DNA of 64,000 nucleotides from an uncultured Gammaproteobacteria bacterium (GCA_943788005.1 CALSOP010000002.1:124001-188000); one strand, 5' to 3'. Shown: positions 45,832-55,868, numbered from the stretch's first letter. The notes: a model not told the origin generated them from the sequence alone. Made by a program: numbers and translations.

Positions 45832-47211
45832 TTATAGGGAAGCGTCCCCTTTATTATCTTCTTCAGGCAACCGTTTTAATAACAGCATCGTCATATCATC
45901 GACTTGAGATTTGCGTCCGGTGAAGGTCGTAATCGCTACCTGTAAATGTTTTATAATTTCTTCAGCCGATTTATCCTGATTTTCTTTTAACAAATCGATC
46001 ACTCTTGCTAATCCAAAAGCTTCATCTTCATCATTCTTTCCTTCGTAACAACCATCAGAAAACATTGCGACGATATCACCCGGCGCAAGCGCTAATTTAA
46101 TTGGCGGCTCCATATTTAAAGGGGTATCAATACCCAAAGGAATCGATTGAGCTTCTAGGTTTTCGACAGTGCCTTCATGTTTACGAATAACTAAGGTTGG
46201 GCCATGCCCAGCAGAAAAATACTTTGCGGTGTGCGTATTCATACATAAGACCAATGCCGTCAACGTAACAAATTGTCCAGAACGCAAATCATTTGATAAC
46301 AACTGGTTCACACGTTGAATGATTTCTGAAATCTTTTGATGTTCTCCCAATATTGCCCGGAAGTAAGCGCGACTCGATACCGTTAACAGTGCCGGGCCAA
46401 TACCATGCCCAGATACATCAGCCAACATAAAAATCGTCTGACCAGGATTTGGCGTAACTAAATCATAATAATCACCGCCCGCATGTTTGGCAGGCGTGCT
46501 AAAGGCGGCAACATCATATCCCTTTAATTCCGGCAAAGGTGAAGGCAACAAGTTTTTCTGGACTTCGCTCGCTAGATTCAATTCATCCTGCAACGCCATG
46601 TCTTCTACTGCGACATCCACATAAGAACGTAACTCAAGTGTAATAAAGTACATAACAATTGCCGCGATGAATAACATCAACGACATAAAGATATACAAAG
46701 TATTCGGATGCGGATTCAGTTCCTGAAAGTCACTAAAATACAACACTCTTATCGTCAATGCCAAATAACATACCGAACTAAGCAGTCCTGTGATTAATGT
46801 CAGGCTTGGTGTAAGTCGCAATGCCGATGCAGAAATAATTATTAATATAAAAGCATATACAGGAGATATTAAAATAGTAAATGGGTTGTCGGCTACATCC
46901 ATAATTATCACCATCGCTACAACAGGTAATAGACCTTCCACTACTGACTCAAAATATCTTAAGAAACTCATAATCCGTTTCTTCTTTTTAATCGCATTAC
47001 GAACAACAAGCAAAAAGATTGCCTCAAAACAGGCAAATATAAAAACGGTATAAAGTATAGAACGCCCAAGGCCAATTTTTGATTCAGGCGCAAAGAAAAT
47101 AGTATAAAAACCAATCAGGGAGACAACAGCTAAAACTATCAACATGCCTTTTGCGCGCAAATGCTCGCTTTTAAGCCGAAGCAAATGAAAATCAGTAAAT
47201 ATGTATGTCAT
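45832..47211 (-). CDS. Membrane PP2C-type (SpoIIE/RsbU) serine phosphatase
   Basis: 459 residues. Six N-terminal transmembrane helices, a short linker helix (VDVAVEDMALQDELNLASEV), and a SpoIIE-type phosphatase domain: QKNLLPSPLPELKGYDVAAF, AGGDYYDL, LADVSGHGIGPALL and MFSDGCYEGKNDEDEAFG provide the manganese-binding aspartates. Such proteins act in partner-switching stress signalling. No anti-sigma or STAS partner gene adjoins it. Confidence 0.9.
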   Translation of the reverse strand: MTYIFTDFHLLRLKSEHLRAKGMLIVLAVVSLIGFYTIFFAPESKIGLGRSILYTVFIFACFEAIFLLVVRNAIKKKKRIMSFLRYFESVVEGLLPVVAMVIIMDVADNPFTILISPVYAFILIIISASALRLTPSLTLITGLLSSVCYLALTIRVLYFSDFQELNPHPNTLYIFMSLMLFIAAIVMYFITLELRSYVDVAVEDMALQDELNLASEVQKNLLPSPLPELKGYDVAAFSTPAKHAGGDYYDLVTPNPGQTIFMLADVSGHGIGPALLTVSSRAYFRAILGEHQKISEIIQRVNQLLSNDLRSGQFVTLTALVLCMNTHTAKYFSAGHGPTLVIRKHEGTVENLEAQSIPLGIDTPLNMEPPIKLALAPGDIVAMFSDGCYEGKNDEDEAFGLARVIDLLKENQDKSAEEIIKHLQVAITTFTGRKSQVDDMTMLLLKRLPEEDNKGDASL

Positions 47212-47349
47212 ATGAAGAGTATATAGGATGGAAAAATGGGACGTTAACGTTCAAATATTTGTTAAGAAAACCGAGGTCAACCACCTATTATCACATTAAA
47301 GTCCTTTCAAGAACAATAACTTATATAGGATCGAGCCGGATGCGAACAT

Positions 47350-47390
47350 AAATTGATTTTTACTATCGTTACAATAGAAATAATCAATTT
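47350..47390. promoter_or_regulatory. Long inverted repeat upstream of pqqA
   Basis: Two 17-base arms (47350-47366 and 47374-47390) match at 15 positions around a 7-base spacer CGTTACA. The outer halves are AAATTGAT and ATCAATTT, the inner halves CTAT and ATAG. The centre is about 110 bp before the pqqA start. It may be an operator or an RNA hairpin. Confidence 0.5.
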
Positions 47391-47480
47391 TATTTATTCC
47401 CGCCACTAGCCTAAATTTACACCCAAGCAGTAAGGAAATAACAACATTACATTTTTAACTAACAATGAGAGGTAAGTATC

Positions 47481-47555
47481 ATGAACTGGCAAACACCTGA
47501 ATATAACGACATCCGTTTTGGTTTCGAAGTTACCATGTACATCAACAACAAGTAA
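47481..47555 (+). CDS. pqqA: PQQ precursor peptide PqqA (24 residues)
   Basis: The peptide MNWQTPEYNDIRFGFEVTMY INNK has the invariant E-V-T-M-Y core, whose Glu and Tyr are cross-linked by PqqE and become pyrroloquinoline quinone. A GAGAGGTAAG ribosome site precedes the ATG and a strong terminator follows, so it is a monocistronic unit. pqqBCDE do not follow it and are not in the window. PQQ is the cofactor of XoxF, encoded 39 kb away. Confidence 0.95.
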   Translation: MNWQTPEYNDIRFGFEVTMYINNK

Positions 47556-47581
47556 TTTCAAAAACGTTGTTTAAAAAAAAT

Positions 47582-47605
47582 AAAAGGGCCGAGAGGCCCT
47601 TTTTT
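47582..47605 (+). terminator. pqqA terminator
   Basis: AAAAGGGCC and GGCCCTTTT pair around GAGA with a T run. Confidence 0.92.
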
Positions 47606-47682
47606 ACTGAACTGTCTGTTAGAAACAATCTGATCTCACCCTACTTATTCTTGCCAATCAAAAAGACTCGGCGTTTTAACTG

Positions 47683-47973
47683 CTAAAGTAAATTGAGTTC
47701 AACAAGCCTTTTCATCACCGTATTATGATCAGCACCCTTGGCCAATTCATCTGTCACAACGTGAGCGGTTTGCTTATCTTTTTGACTAGCCGGCCAAAGC
47801 GGCTGAGTTGGTAGTTCTTCACCATCCCAACTGATTCCAGTTTTGTGCTGACGCTCACATAGGAACCAATCGGTTTCTTGCCCCTCATTGGTTCTCTCTG
47901 CCACAACAATTTGTCCCGTTCGATAAAGACAAGTTGGACAGACAATACTCTTTGCGTTTTCTCCACCGGCCAT
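47683..47973 (-). CDS. Hypothetical protein with CxxC motif
   Basis: 96 residues. One CPTC near residue 12 and another Cys in FLCERQHKTGISWDGEE suggest a degenerate zinc ribbon; the second half is helical (DELAKGADHNTVMKRLVELN). No family recognised. Confidence 0.5.
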   Translation of the reverse strand: MAGGENAKSIVCPTCLYRTGQIVVAERTNEGQETDWFLCERQHKTGISWDGEELPTQPLWPASQKDKQTAHVVTDELAKGADHNTVMKRLVELNLL

Positions 47974-48048
47974 AACGCGATTGTATGCTCATAGGACTAT
48001 GATGACTATCAATAGTGGTCTCTTAAAAATGTTCTTTGACCCCTTTAA

Positions 48049-48204
48049 TTAATTCTTACTCCTAACATAGTCCACATGCTTTTTATCAGTTTCCTTAGAA
48101 TCTTCTAGCCGTATAGTGTCAATTGTATTAATAATGTATTCAGCTTGTTCATCACTTAATACAGGTTCTGTATGTAACTTTATATAACTAATGAATTCAT
48201 AACC
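48049..48204 (-). pseudogene. Possible gene remnant, unknown
   Basis: An open minus-strand stretch with protein-like composition reads GYEFISYIKLHTEPVLSDEQ, AEYIINTIDTIRLEDSKETD and KKHVDYVRSKN, stop. A stop codon lies just upstream and there is no start. Family not recognised. Confidence 0.3.
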
Positions 48205-48247
48205 CTAAGTCACATTATCTGGCATATCAGTTTGAAAATCCCTTTCA

Positions 48248-48360
48248 GGCGGACTACGTCCGTCCAATTTCATTCCCTATGAAATTGTCGTCAGAGCGTG
48301 GCGCCGCATCATCGAGGACACGGAGTTTAGGATAACTAAATGAGTAACCGCAGATGATGC
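48248..48360. other. Compact inverted-repeat cluster in the intergenic region
   Basis: Four stems lie close together: GGCGGAC/GTCCGTC (48248-48264), AATTTCAT/ATGAAATT (48266-48286), GCATCATC/GATGATGC (48306-48313 with 48353-48360), and inside that TTTAG/CTAAA (48326-48340). This may be a small structured RNA or a repeat element; it contains the GAGGACACG string also present in the repeat near 59780. Confidence 0.35.
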
Positions 48361-48395
48361 AGTAACGAAGTTATGATGAAAAATAAACTGTCTGA

Positions 48396-48430
48396 ATAAA
48401 AAAGCCGGTGACTCTCATCACCGGCTTTTA
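48396..48430. terminator. Terminator at the end of the serine-cycle operon
   Basis: AAAAGCCGGTGA and TCACCGGCTTTT pair around CTCTCA with A and T runs on either side, so it works on both strands. It follows the last gene of the operon on the minus strand. Confidence 0.92.
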
Positions 48431-48454
48431 TACTTCACTGTTTTTTACTAACTA

Positions 48455-49825
48455 TTAACGTCCGTATGCGTCAACACCCGGCAAAGGTCGATGATACTTA
48501 ACAACTTCTCTATATGTTTTAGTCGCAGCTGCAATACCTGCTTCAACGTCTACCGGTACGCCCGCTTCGTCACATGCCATCAAGAAAGCAATAGAAGCAG
48601 CCATAGCGTGTTGTGGTTGTATACCGCCAGTAGCACAGAGACGCCAGCCCAGATTAGGCGCACCTGGAATAGCGGCCGCTTCTACGGCGTGCTTTGAAAA
48701 CATGATGTTAAGTACTTCCGTGATTTTTTTTATACCAAAACCTTCCGGTGCTTTAATTGCCGTCACTGCATTAGATCGAATATGTTCTTCTTTTGCAACC
48801 AGTTCTAAACCTGCAGCCAGTACGGCTGCACGATAAACTTCAGAACACTCTTTATGACGCTCGCATACGCGATCAATACCTTCAATGGCTATCGTATCTA
48901 TAGCCACAGCGAATTGAGCATAATTTCCTGGCGTTTCAATATGTAAGCCCATACTGTCCATCGCATCAATCATTTTAGTCAGGTGTAAGTAATGTTGGCC
49001 TTTCTTAATACCTGCATCTGCAAGCGCTTTGTCGGCTTCATAAGCTTTCTCAACCGCTTTAGGACTGAGCGAAAGCATGCCGATACCGGGCGTACCCATC
49101 ATGCCTTTTTGACTACAACCAATAAGCATATCGATGCCCATGTCAGTCATATTACAAGGCAGGCTGCCGATGGAAGAAACCCCGTCAATAACAAGCAGTG
49201 CCGGGTGGTTTAGTTCATCCAGCAAGGCTCGTATTTTCTTGGGGTCAATCGTTACGCCTGCGCCTGTTTCGTTTTGCGGCGCCATAACTAACTGGACCTT
49301 ATGTTCTGTGTCTTTTTCCAGGGCTTCTCTACACTTGTCATAAGGCAGATCTTCACCAAGTTCACCTTTCAGACGCAGCACGTTTCTGCCAAGGTTTTCA
49401 ACGCAGTTTCCCATTGCCGTACTGAAAGCACCAATTTCCATGGTGATGACGGCTGGCGTATCGGAATCGGCTTCGCCAGGGAAACGGCATGAACCTGCAG
49501 CCGCTTCAGTACCAGAGGTACCTGAGCCGGTGAAGAACAATGCCCTACCGCCTTCTTGCATACCGACCATTTTGGCGTACTCTGCGCGAACCGTTGTAAA
49601 AAATCTCGCAACGTCTGGACCACGCATACCGCGTGTCTGGGTTGATGAAAATTGATCCACCAGCTCAGAGCCAAAAGCAGGGCCCGGTGTCACGTTGATG
49701 ATCTTGTTATGTGGAGACCAAACAGGCGCTTTATCATCAAGAAATTTGTTTTCATTTGGTCCAACTTGACCCGTTTCGATAAGACGCCTAAGTCCGGAAA
49801 GTGGAGAGATTAATTCATTCGTCAT
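48455..49825 (-). CDS. Class V aminotransferase, second paralogue in the serine-cycle operon
   Basis: 456 residues. PLP fold type I: FFTGSGTSGTEAAAGSC, VIDGVSSIGSLPCN and the Schiff-base lysine region IGCSQKGMMGTPGIG. It is related to serine-glyoxylate and alanine-glyoxylate aminotransferases but longer and clearly different from the canonical Sga at 56974-58158 (394 residues). It is the last gene of the operon, 53 bp after ppc. A serine-cycle or glyoxylate role is likely from position; the amino donor is unknown. Intact. Confidence 0.85.
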   Translation of the reverse strand: MTNELISPLSGLRRLIETGQVGPNENKFLDDKAPVWSPHNKIINVTPGPAFGSELVDQFSSTQTRGMRGPDVARFFTTVRAEYAKMVGMQEGGRALFFTGSGTSGTEAAAGSCRFPGEADSDTPAVITMEIGAFSTAMGNCVENLGRNVLRLKGELGEDLPYDKCREALEKDTEHKVQLVMAPQNETGAGVTIDPKKIRALLDELNHPALLVIDGVSSIGSLPCNMTDMGIDMLIGCSQKGMMGTPGIGMLSLSPKAVEKAYEADKALADAGIKKGQHYLHLTKMIDAMDSMGLHIETPGNYAQFAVAIDTIAIEGIDRVCERHKECSEVYRAAVLAAGLELVAKEEHIRSNAVTAIKAPEGFGIKKITEVLNIMFSKHAVEAAAIPGAPNLGWRLCATGGIQPQHAMAASIAFLMACDEAGVPVDVEAGIAAATKTYREVVKYHRPLPGVDAYGR

Positions 49826-49878
49826 TTTTAAGTACCTTTAACTATTTATAAATTCGTTTCTGATAATTAGTAATCTGA

Positions 49879-52623
49879 TTATCCAGTCCAGCCTAATCCC
49901 GCACTAATACAATTGATCGAAAGTAACAACGGCGCCAACCCTTCCAAGGGATCATCGCCTTCTTCCTTGCTTCTAAATTCCTTCACCAATTGCACTTGTT
50001 CCATGCCTGCCTGAAACAGGACGGGGGAACGGCGGCTGAGTTTACGGCTGAATTTTTTGAAGCGCTCACAGAGTTCTTCTTCTTCGGTGATCTTCAAGAT
50101 CATTTCAACGGATAAGTTGTATTCTGCGACGACCATGCCGAACACGGTAGCGCGAAGTGTTTCGTTTTCGACAAGATTGGAATACGTCTCGGATATCTCT
50201 AGATCGACCATTGCCAGCGTCTTTTCAGCCTCATTCAGTATCAAGCGAAACAAGCGTGTATCGTTGAACATGCTCTTGAGTAACTGTTCGCCTTCGGCAC
50301 CGCGTGCATCGATGAATGATTTTAATGCGGTACCGATACCGTACCAGCCGGGGACGAGGTGTCGGTTTTGTGTCCAGGCAAAGACCCACGGTATTGCGCG
50401 TAGATCGCTGAGTGACTTAGCGCCAAAACGTCGGGCGGGTCGCGAACCGATATTCATCTTGGCTAATTCTTCTACGGGGCTTGCGGCACTGTAGTAATCG
50501 ATCAGGTCGTCTGTCTCTGCCAATTCGCGATATTTATTAAAGGCGAGTTCGGACAAGTTTTCCATCGCCACATCAAATTCGGGGTTGGGTTTTAACACGT
50601 CTTCGTTTAATGATTTCAAGGTATGTTCAAACACACTCGCGGCCAACAGTTCCATCTGGTATTGCGCAGTACCTTCATTGGCATACTTTGATGACACCAC
50701 TTCACCCTGTTCGGTGATACGCATCTGTCCGTGAATCGAACCGGCGGGTTGTGCGGCGATGGCATGTCCGGTAGGCGCACCACCGCGACTAACGGATCCG
50801 CCTCTACCGTGAAAGAAGGAGATTGGAATACCTGCTTCCTCCCCTATTTTGGTTAGGTTGGCCTGTGCCTTGGTCAATTCCCAGTTCGCGGTGAAGTAAC
50901 CACCGTCTTTATTGGAATCGGAATAACCGATCATGACTTCTTGGACACCGGTTTGATGTTTGATCGATTGTTTGATGATCGGAATCGTAAATAACTCGGT
51001 CATCATCTCCGGGCCGCGTTGCAGATCGTCGATGGTTTCAAATAGCGGCACGATAGGCAGGCGACTATAGGCTTCACCGTCTTTCTCTATAAACAAGCCA
51101 GCTAGTTTTGCCAACACGTAAATACCCAGGATATCGTTGACCGATTGCGTCATGGATAAGATGAAATGACCGAAGGCTTCACGATCGAGTTTGTCCATCA
51201 TCTCGTTTGACATCTGGAACAGTCCGAGTGTTGACGCAGATGCTTCATCGAGATTTGAAAACTGCGGTTGTTTTTCTGTCAATGGTTTTGCAAGTTCTTC
51301 GTCCAGCCATTCACGCCACTCTTTACTATTTAGATCGGGCTCTGTGTCATGTCCGTGTATTGCTTTATAAATGGCTATAAGCGTATTGTTTGTCGTTGTC
51401 GAATTCTCGCGCAGATCGAGACGTACGCTGCGAAAGCGAAACGCTTCGGCTTCTTGTAATAATGGCATGACATACATGCGTGCGAGTTGTCGACAATCCG
51501 CTTGTCTTAATCCAAACATGAGTTGCTTGATATGCTTAATAAACTCATCCGCATCAATATAACGTATCGCGTTGTAATGTCCTTCTTCATCACTCTCTAA
51601 GGTGCCGCGCAATTTAATCAACATGCAGGTCAGGAATTGACGGAACACCTCGCCCGGATTTCTTTCCGAGATATGTTCCAGTTCATCGATGCCGTCTAGA
51701 ATAGCAGCAAGGTCGTCTTCGAATTCTTTTGAGAGGATAATATTGTTACTCGAGACACTCAGGTGTTCGACTAAACTTTCCGTGCGTTCGATATAATGGC
51801 GCAATACCATTTCTCGATTCTTTAACAGGGTATCTTTAGTGATCTCATTGGTAACGAAAGGATTGCCATCGCGATCACCACCGATCCATGAACCAAACTG
51901 AAAGAAAGGTTGCAGTGAAAAATCAGTATCGGGATAGCTTTGCGCTAATGCCAATTTTAATTTTTCATGCGTCTCTGGTACACGTTCATACAAGGACTGT
52001 TCGAAGAAATGTAATCCCCACACCACCTCTTGCGGCACAGATGGTTTCTCCAGACGCAGTTCACCGGTTAGCCATAGCAAATCAATCTCGTTACGCAGCG
52101 CATCGATAAATTTCTCACGCTCACGCGTTGTCCAACGATCACCTTCCAGACGATAGAGTAAGACATAGATACGACGGTGTATCTCAAGTACGGTTACGCG
52201 TTTTGCTTCGGTAGGATGCGCCGTTAATGTCGGCCGTATATGTGCAACATCTAATAAGCGCTGAACTTCTTCTTTACTGATGCCCGATTTACTTGCCTGT
52301 CTGAAAACATTAGCAAAAGTACCCGGCATATTTTCCAGACCATATTCCTTCTCAGCCATACGACGACGACGCATACCGGTATTTTCTTCCGCTACATTGA
52401 GTAACTGAAACCAGATACCCCATGCCTGTAATATGCCCAGCAGTAATTTGTTATCGCCTGGCGGAATAGCTAACTCACCACGGACATAAGGAAGAATTTC
52501 TTTATGCCGTTGTTGAATTACCTGAATAAGTTGATCCGTTAAAAGACCAACGACTTCTTTGGCATAGTTAGCTGAAGCTTCGTCTATCGCTTTTTTGTTT
52601 AATTTCGCCTGATCTGGAGACAT
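49879..52623 (-). CDS. ppc: Phosphoenolpyruvate carboxylase
   Basis: 914 residues, full length. Adds bicarbonate to PEP to give oxaloacetate, the second carbon entry of the serine cycle. Catalytic histidine in TLTAHPTEAKRVTVLEIHRR, PEP site GYSDSNKDGGYFTANWEL, and FHGRGGSVSRGGAPTG with the mobile loop. The C terminus ends SAGLGWTG rather than the usual QNTG, a small oddity at the catalytic tail. It lies 24 bp after hprA and 53 bp before the aminotransferase gene. Confidence 0.95.
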   Translation of the reverse strand: MSPDQAKLNKKAIDEASANYAKEVVGLLTDQLIQVIQQRHKEILPYVRGELAIPPGDNKLLLGILQAWGIWFQLLNVAEENTGMRRRRMAEKEYGLENMPGTFANVFRQASKSGISKEEVQRLLDVAHIRPTLTAHPTEAKRVTVLEIHRRIYVLLYRLEGDRWTTREREKFIDALRNEIDLLWLTGELRLEKPSVPQEVVWGLHFFEQSLYERVPETHEKLKLALAQSYPDTDFSLQPFFQFGSWIGGDRDGNPFVTNEITKDTLLKNREMVLRHYIERTESLVEHLSVSSNNIILSKEFEDDLAAILDGIDELEHISERNPGEVFRQFLTCMLIKLRGTLESDEEGHYNAIRYIDADEFIKHIKQLMFGLRQADCRQLARMYVMPLLQEAEAFRFRSVRLDLRENSTTTNNTLIAIYKAIHGHDTEPDLNSKEWREWLDEELAKPLTEKQPQFSNLDEASASTLGLFQMSNEMMDKLDREAFGHFILSMTQSVNDILGIYVLAKLAGLFIEKDGEAYSRLPIVPLFETIDDLQRGPEMMTELFTIPIIKQSIKHQTGVQEVMIGYSDSNKDGGYFTANWELTKAQANLTKIGEEAGIPISFFHGRGGSVSRGGAPTGHAIAAQPAGSIHGQMRITEQGEVVSSKYANEGTAQYQMELLAASVFEHTLKSLNEDVLKPNPEFDVAMENLSELAFNKYRELAETDDLIDYYSAASPVEELAKMNIGSRPARRFGAKSLSDLRAIPWVFAWTQNRHLVPGWYGIGTALKSFIDARGAEGEQLLKSMFNDTRLFRLILNEAEKTLAMVDLEISETYSNLVENETLRATVFGMVVAEYNLSVEMILKITEEEELCERFKKFSRKLSRRSPVLFQAGMEQVQLVKEFRSKEEGDDPLEGLAPLLLSINCISAGLGWTG

Positions 52624-52647
52624 TTAAAATATTACCTGCTGATAAAA

Positions 52648-53624
52648 TTAAGCAACACGGTCACCGGGTTCCTGTCCATCGAAAAATGCTTTCACATTTC
52701 CTAATGATCGCAAGCCCATAGCGACACGCGTTTCTGTTGTTGCGCTACCCAAATGAGGTAATAAAACCACATTTTCCATCGTTAGCAAGTCTTCCGTTAC
52801 GGTTGGTTCTTTGGCAAACACATCCAGACCTGCACCGGCAATAACACCGTCTTTCAATGCCTGAACCAGTGCGGGTTCATCAACCACATCACCTCGCGCC
52901 GTATTGATCAGAAAGGCTGATTTTTTCATCATGCCCAGACGTTCTTTGTTAAGCAGGTTTGTATTGGATCCACCACCCGGGCAATGTAAGGTCACAAAGT
53001 CTGAATCTCTTAATACATCTTCAACCGTATCTAACTGTTTAGCACTGAATTTGTTAATCACTTCTGCTGAAGGTGGATACGGATCAAAAAAACTGACCTC
53101 CATACCAAAGCCAAAATGTGCTTTTTGTGCGACGGCTTGCGCAATACGACCGAAAACCAATAAAACCCAGTTTCTTGCCAGTTACTTTAGTCGCCAACAT
53201 GTGGGTTGGACACCAACCATCCCATTCTTTATTTCGTACAAGACTTTCGCCTTCGCCCACGACGACGCGCAACCGACAACAATAAACCCATTGCAATATC
53301 TGCCGTACAATCGGTCAATACTTCTGGTGTGTTAGTAACAACAACACCGGCTTTTTTTGCAGCTTCGGTATCGATGTTATTATACCCAACACCAAAATTA
53401 GAAACGATCTTACACTTGCGATTTTCAACGCTGAAGATCTCATCATTAATCTGGAAATCAGACACGGTAGGACAGACTGCATCCGCAGTTTGCATAGCTT
53501 GTTTGAGTTCATCGACAGACATCTTGTGATCGTCTTCATTCAAGACGACATCAAATAATTCTTTTGCTTTGGCCTCAGCTTCAGCCGGCCATTTTCGGGT
53601 AAGGATAACTTTGGGTTTGCTCAC
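52648..53624 (-). pseudogene. hprA: Hydroxypyruvate reductase, two frameshifts
   Basis: Reduces hydroxypyruvate to glycerate in the serine cycle. 5' frame: MSKPKVILTRKWPAEAEAKA to NFGVGYNNIDTEAAKKAGVV and TADIAMGLLLSVARR. Middle frame: GEGESLVRNKEWDGW and MLATKVTGKKLGFIGF. 3' frame: GRIAQAVAQKAHFGFG (completing the Rossmann GxGRIG-like loop) and INTARGDVVDEPALVQAL, then LLPHLGSAT with the catalytic histidine. The breaks look like an extra base near 53268 (GTCGTCGTGG) and an extra T near 53166 (GGTTTTCGG). With both removed a 320-residue enzyme results. Real mutation and consensus error are both possible. Confidence 0.9.
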
Positions 53625-53735
53625 AGGATTACTCCTATTATCTTTAATTTATAATTCGTTGTTAGGTGAGTGCGAAAGATGATATGCACTTATTAAAGTA
53701 AACATATCACCCTTCACTTTTACTTCTCACATTGC

Positions 53736-54638
53736 CTAGCCGAGTTTAGCTAAAACATCTCTTATAACAGAACCAAATGATGAAGGATTTGGAACAACAG
53801 TAACACCGCATTCCTGAAGTATTTCCACTTTTTCTGCAGCGCTTTCGCCTACAGCAGAAATAATCGCGCCGGCATGACCCATGCGGCGACCTTTTGGTGC
53901 GGTTAACCCGGCAACATAACCAATTATCAGGTTTCGACATGTTGTCTCTCGCCCACATTGCGGCATCGACTTCCTGCGGTCCACCAATCTCGCCGATAAT
54001 GACTACCGCATCGAAGTCTCCGGGTCATCTTCTTCAAAGGCTGCGAGATGATCGCGGAATGAACTTCCGTTAATAGGATCACCGCCGATACCAATACTGG
54101 ATGACACGCCAATGCCCACGTCTTTCATCTGTGAGGCTGCTTCGTATCCCAATGTCCCGGAGCGACCTACGATACCGACATTACCTTCGGAAGATAGATA
54201 TGTCCCGGCATGATACCCATCATGCATTTTCCCTGGGCTGATAGAACCAGCGCAGTTAGGCCCGGTTAGCAACATCTTGTCTTCCGCTCGGTAGCGACGC
54301 ATGTAGCGTTTAACACGGATCATGTCCTGCGAAGGGATACCATCGGTGATCGCAACGCAATAGCGAATACCCGCATCCGCCGCTTCCATAATACTGTCTG
54401 CTGCAAACGGTGGGGGCACGAAGATGATACTTGCGTCCGCACCTGTCGCTGCGACCGCGTCCTTCATGGTATTAAACACCGGCTCTATCCAGGTGTTTAG
54501 CTACCACCTTTGCCCGGTGTAACACCGCCGACGACATTGGTACCGTACTTGATCATGTCGGTCTGCATGGAAAGAACCAATCTGACCGGTAAAACCTTGT
54601 ACTAAAACTTTTGTATTTTCATCTAAATGAATTGCCAT
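53736..54638 (-). pseudogene. mtkB: Malate thiokinase subunit beta-type (SucD-like), about four frameshifts
   Basis: Together with MtkA makes malyl-CoA from malate, ATP and CoA. Pieces in order: MAIHLDENTKVLVQGFTGQI, then DMIKYGTNVVGGVTPGKGG, then FNTMKDAVAATGADASIIFV to GRSGTLGYEAASQMKDVGIG, GDPINGSSFRDHLAAFEEDD, then AVVIIGEIGGPQEVDAAMWA, then IGYVAGLTAPKGRRMGHAGA with the phosphohistidine site, to DVLAKLG. Breaks are near 54575, 54505, 54020 and 53930. Every block is well conserved. GAGGAGGAAAC ribosome site; 13 bp after mtkA. Confidence 0.9.
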
Positions 54639-54651
54639 GTTCGTTTCCTCC

Positions 54652-55827
54652 TCACTTACCAGTCGTTTCTTTCCAGATAGCAACAGCTTTATCTGCCGCT
54701 TCCTTCAAAGTATCAGCCATAATAATTGGCAGGCCACTATCAACAAGAATCTTGCGACCCTCTTCGACATTCGTGCCTGATAATCTAACGACCAGTGGGA
54801 CTTTCAGATCAATTTGTTGAACGGCCTGAACCACGCCTTCGGCGATCCAGTCACAACGATTGATACCAGCAAAGATGTTAACCAGAATGCATTCAACCTT
54901 GTCATCTGACAGCACGAGATTAAACGCCTTGGTAGTACGTTCGGGTGATGCGCCACCACCAATATCGAGAAAGTTGGCAGGTTCGCCACCGGCATGCATG
55001 ATCATATCCATGGTCGCCATCGCTAAACCGGCGCCATTGATAATACAACCGATGTTACCGTCGAGACCGACATAACTCAGGCCACGATCTGCTGCACGCA
55101 TTTCACGCGCGTCTTCTTGTGACTTATCTCTGAGTTCGGCAATGTTGCTGTGACGAAACAAAGCATTGTCATCAAAACCCATCTTTGCATCGACGGCCAC
55201 TATGTTGCCTTCTTTGGTAACAACTAATGGATTGATCTCAACCATGGTTGCATCGAGATCACGCATCGCACGGTAACAACCAAGAATGGTGGTCACGGCC
55301 TGATTGACCTGTGTTTTATCTAGCCCTAAAGCAAAGGCGATTTCACGCGCCTGAAACGGCTGCATACCGACTGCCGCTTCGACTGCTATTTTAACAATGG
55401 ATTCAGGCTTGGTTACCGCGAGTTCTTCGATCTCCATGCCGCCTTCAGCTGAAGCAACAACGGTAACGCTTTCATTGGCACGGTCGAGGACGAAGGCCAG
55501 ATAAATTTCACGTTCAATATTGCAACCTGCTTCTATATATAAGCGATGACAAATCTTGCCTTGTGGGCCGGTTTGATGCGTTATCAATTTTGCACCGAGC
55601 AATTCCTCGGCGGCCTTTGAAACTTCACCTTCTGTTTTACAGACTTTAATACCGCCTGCCTTACCACGTGCACCGGAATGAATTTGTGCCTTAACAACCC
55701 AGACTTCACCACCGATTTCTATGGCACGATAGGCTGCTTGTTCGGGACTGTAGGCAAGTCCGCCAGCAGCTATGGGGATACCATATTCTGCGAGTATTTC
55801 TTTAGACTGATATTCATGAATATCCAT
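54652..55827 (-). CDS. mtkA: Malate thiokinase, SucC-like subunit
   Basis: 391 residues. ATP-grasp succinyl-CoA-synthetase-like subunit. [20 protein letters not shown], the nucleotide-grasp [15 protein letters not shown], the magnesium-site [16 protein letters not shown], and [18 protein letters not shown] near residue 325. Neighbouring mclA and ppc identify it as malate thiokinase rather than sucC. Intact, unlike its partner mtkB 13 bp downstream. Confidence 0.93.
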   Translation of the reverse strand: MDIHEYQSKEILAEYGIPIAAGGLAYSPEQAAYRAIEIGGEVWVVKAQIHSGARGKAGGIKVCKTEGEVSKAAEELLGAKLITHQTGPQGKICHRLYIEAGCNIEREIYLAFVLDRANESVTVVASAEGGMEIEELAVTKPESIVKIAVEAAVGMQPFQAREIAFALGLDKTQVNQAVTTILGCYRAMRDLDATMVEINPLVVTKEGNIVAVDAKMGFDDNALFRHSNIAELRDKSQEDAREMRAADRGLSYVGLDGNIGCIINGAGLAMATMDMIMHAGGEPANFLDIGGGASPERTTKAFNLVLSDDKVECILVNIFAGINRCDWIAEGVVQAVQQIDLKVPLVVRLSGTNVEEGRKILVDSGLPIIMADTLKEAADKAVAIWKETTGK

Positions 55828-55868
55828 GATTACAACCTCCTAATAGTTTTAAATAAAATTCGTTGTGT

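Noticed and set aside
53736-54638. Programmed frameshifting in mtkB
   Set aside because: About four breaks lie at sites without slippery motifs; multiple indels are better explained by mutation or consensus error.
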